This document shows positions 14,986-15,286 of a DNA stretch of 15,286 nt, piece after piece. Origin of the DNA: Oscillospiraceae bacterium (lineage in GTDB: Bacteria; Bacillota; Clostridia; Oscillospirales; Ruminococcaceae); the NCBI GenBank assembly GCA_017394475.1, contig JAFPYQ010000310.1:1-15286 (forward strand), given 5' to 3'. The position numbers and the translations under genes are program-made. Each line of letters begins with the position of its first letter. Position 1 is the first letter of the stretch. The notes beneath the pieces are model-generated. The model did no database searches and had not been told where the DNA came from. It saw only the letters and a list, made by a program, of their open reading frames with translations.

Positions 14986-15286
14986 TCATTCGGTCATGAG
15001 CTCCGTTACGGAGACTTTTCTGATATTTCCTGCGCCGATATAGGTGAATATATATGTGAATACCACGATGGCGATGCTCAAACCTATGGTGATGGCGTAG
15101 TTCTGCTTCACGGTGCTTGCGAATACGAGTATCCAGAAATACTTGTTGATGATCACAGATATCACAGCGGCTATTATTACGGAGATGACTGCCACGGGCA
15201 GTGTGCGCAGCGCTGTCTGTGTCATGAGATCCTTTGAGGTGTAGCCCAGGCTCTTCATTATGCCCAGCTCCTTTTTCTGACGCTTC
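14986..15286 (-). CDS. FtsX/MacB-type ABC transporter permease, C-terminal end (cut by window edge)
   Basis: The last 99 residues of a permease whose beginning lies outside the window; the frame is open to the edge, upstream of an internal ATG at 15258. The visible part starts KRQKKELGIMKSLGYTSKDL, the typical cytoplasmic stretch before the third-from-last helix region of FtsX-like permeases. Two or three hydrophobic segments follow (LPVAVISVIIAAVISVII, NYAITIGLSIAIVVFTYIF), and it ends NIRKVSVTELMTE. Such permeases work with an ATPase to move peptides or lipids, or to transmit force across the membrane. The serine hydrolase gene starts 15 bases later, so the two are co-transcribed and may be partners. 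Confidence 0.88.
   Translation of the reverse strand, partial: KRQKKELGIMKSLGYTSKDLMTQTALRTLPVAVISVIIAAVISVIINKYFWILVFASTVKQNYAITIGLSIAIVVFTYIFTYIGAGNIRKVSVTELMTE

Noticed and set aside
1..15286. CRISPR arrays, insertion sequences, prophage genes, tRNA or rRNA
   Set aside because: No spaced direct repeats, transposase-like frames, terminal inverted repeats or RNA-gene sequences were seen on either strand.

Overview
The window looks like chromosomal DNA of a low-to-mid GC Firmicute, most likely an anaerobic gut or rumen clostridium of the Ruminococcus/Oscillospirales type. This is judged from strong GGAGG ribosome sites, canonical TTGACA/TATAAT-like promoters, the gene content and the codon style; no rRNA or marker gene is present to prove it. 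I see no phage, IS element, CRISPR array, tRNA or rRNA. The window holds five transcription units plus one probable gene remnant.

Region 1 (1-3516, minus strand): a MoxR-type AAA+ ATPase, an unrecognised 240-residue soluble protein, a DUF58 protein and the N-terminal part of a polytopic membrane protein that runs off the left edge. This is the widespread MoxR-DUF58-(transglutaminase-like membrane protein) cluster with an extra gene inserted after the ATPase. A good sigma-A promoter sits in front of it.

Region 2 (3620-6468, plus strand): a TetR-family repressor, a CPBP/Abi-type intramembrane protease homologue and an MFS exporter, closed by a strong hairpin terminator. Two near-identical palindromes bracket the promoter. 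They differ by two compensating base changes that keep the symmetry, so they are the likely TetR operators.

Region 3 (6495-11162, plus strand): an ECF sigma factor, a zinc-finger membrane anti-sigma factor, a DUF4097 beta-solenoid protein with an almost perfect 19-residue repeat, and a membrane-anchored alpha/beta hydrolase. An ECF-type promoter (TGTAAC-N16-CGTC) lies just before the sigma gene, which suggests autoregulation in an envelope-stress circuit. A second, sigma-A-type promoter further upstream would transcribe a leader with a hairpin. A short broken reading frame and a perfect 15-bp stem terminator follow.

Region 4 (11204-12861, minus strand): an aldo/keto reductase followed by a translationally coupled TetR regulator. 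The promoter is flanked by a second, unrelated pair of matched palindromes, so both TetR units in the window share the same two-operator layout.

Region 5 (12935-15286, minus strand): the C-terminal end of a FtsX/MacB-type ABC permease, then a secreted penicillin-binding-protein-like serine hydrolase with a long C-terminal extension, ending in a hairpin.

Taken together, most of the window concerns envelope maintenance, efflux and stress response, with regulation that can be read unusually clearly from the DNA. Several probable starts differ from the longest open frames: 3410 for MoxR, 3718 for TetR 1, 5158 for the MFS protein, 7922 for DUF4097, 11821 for TetR 2 and 14970 for the serine hydrolase.
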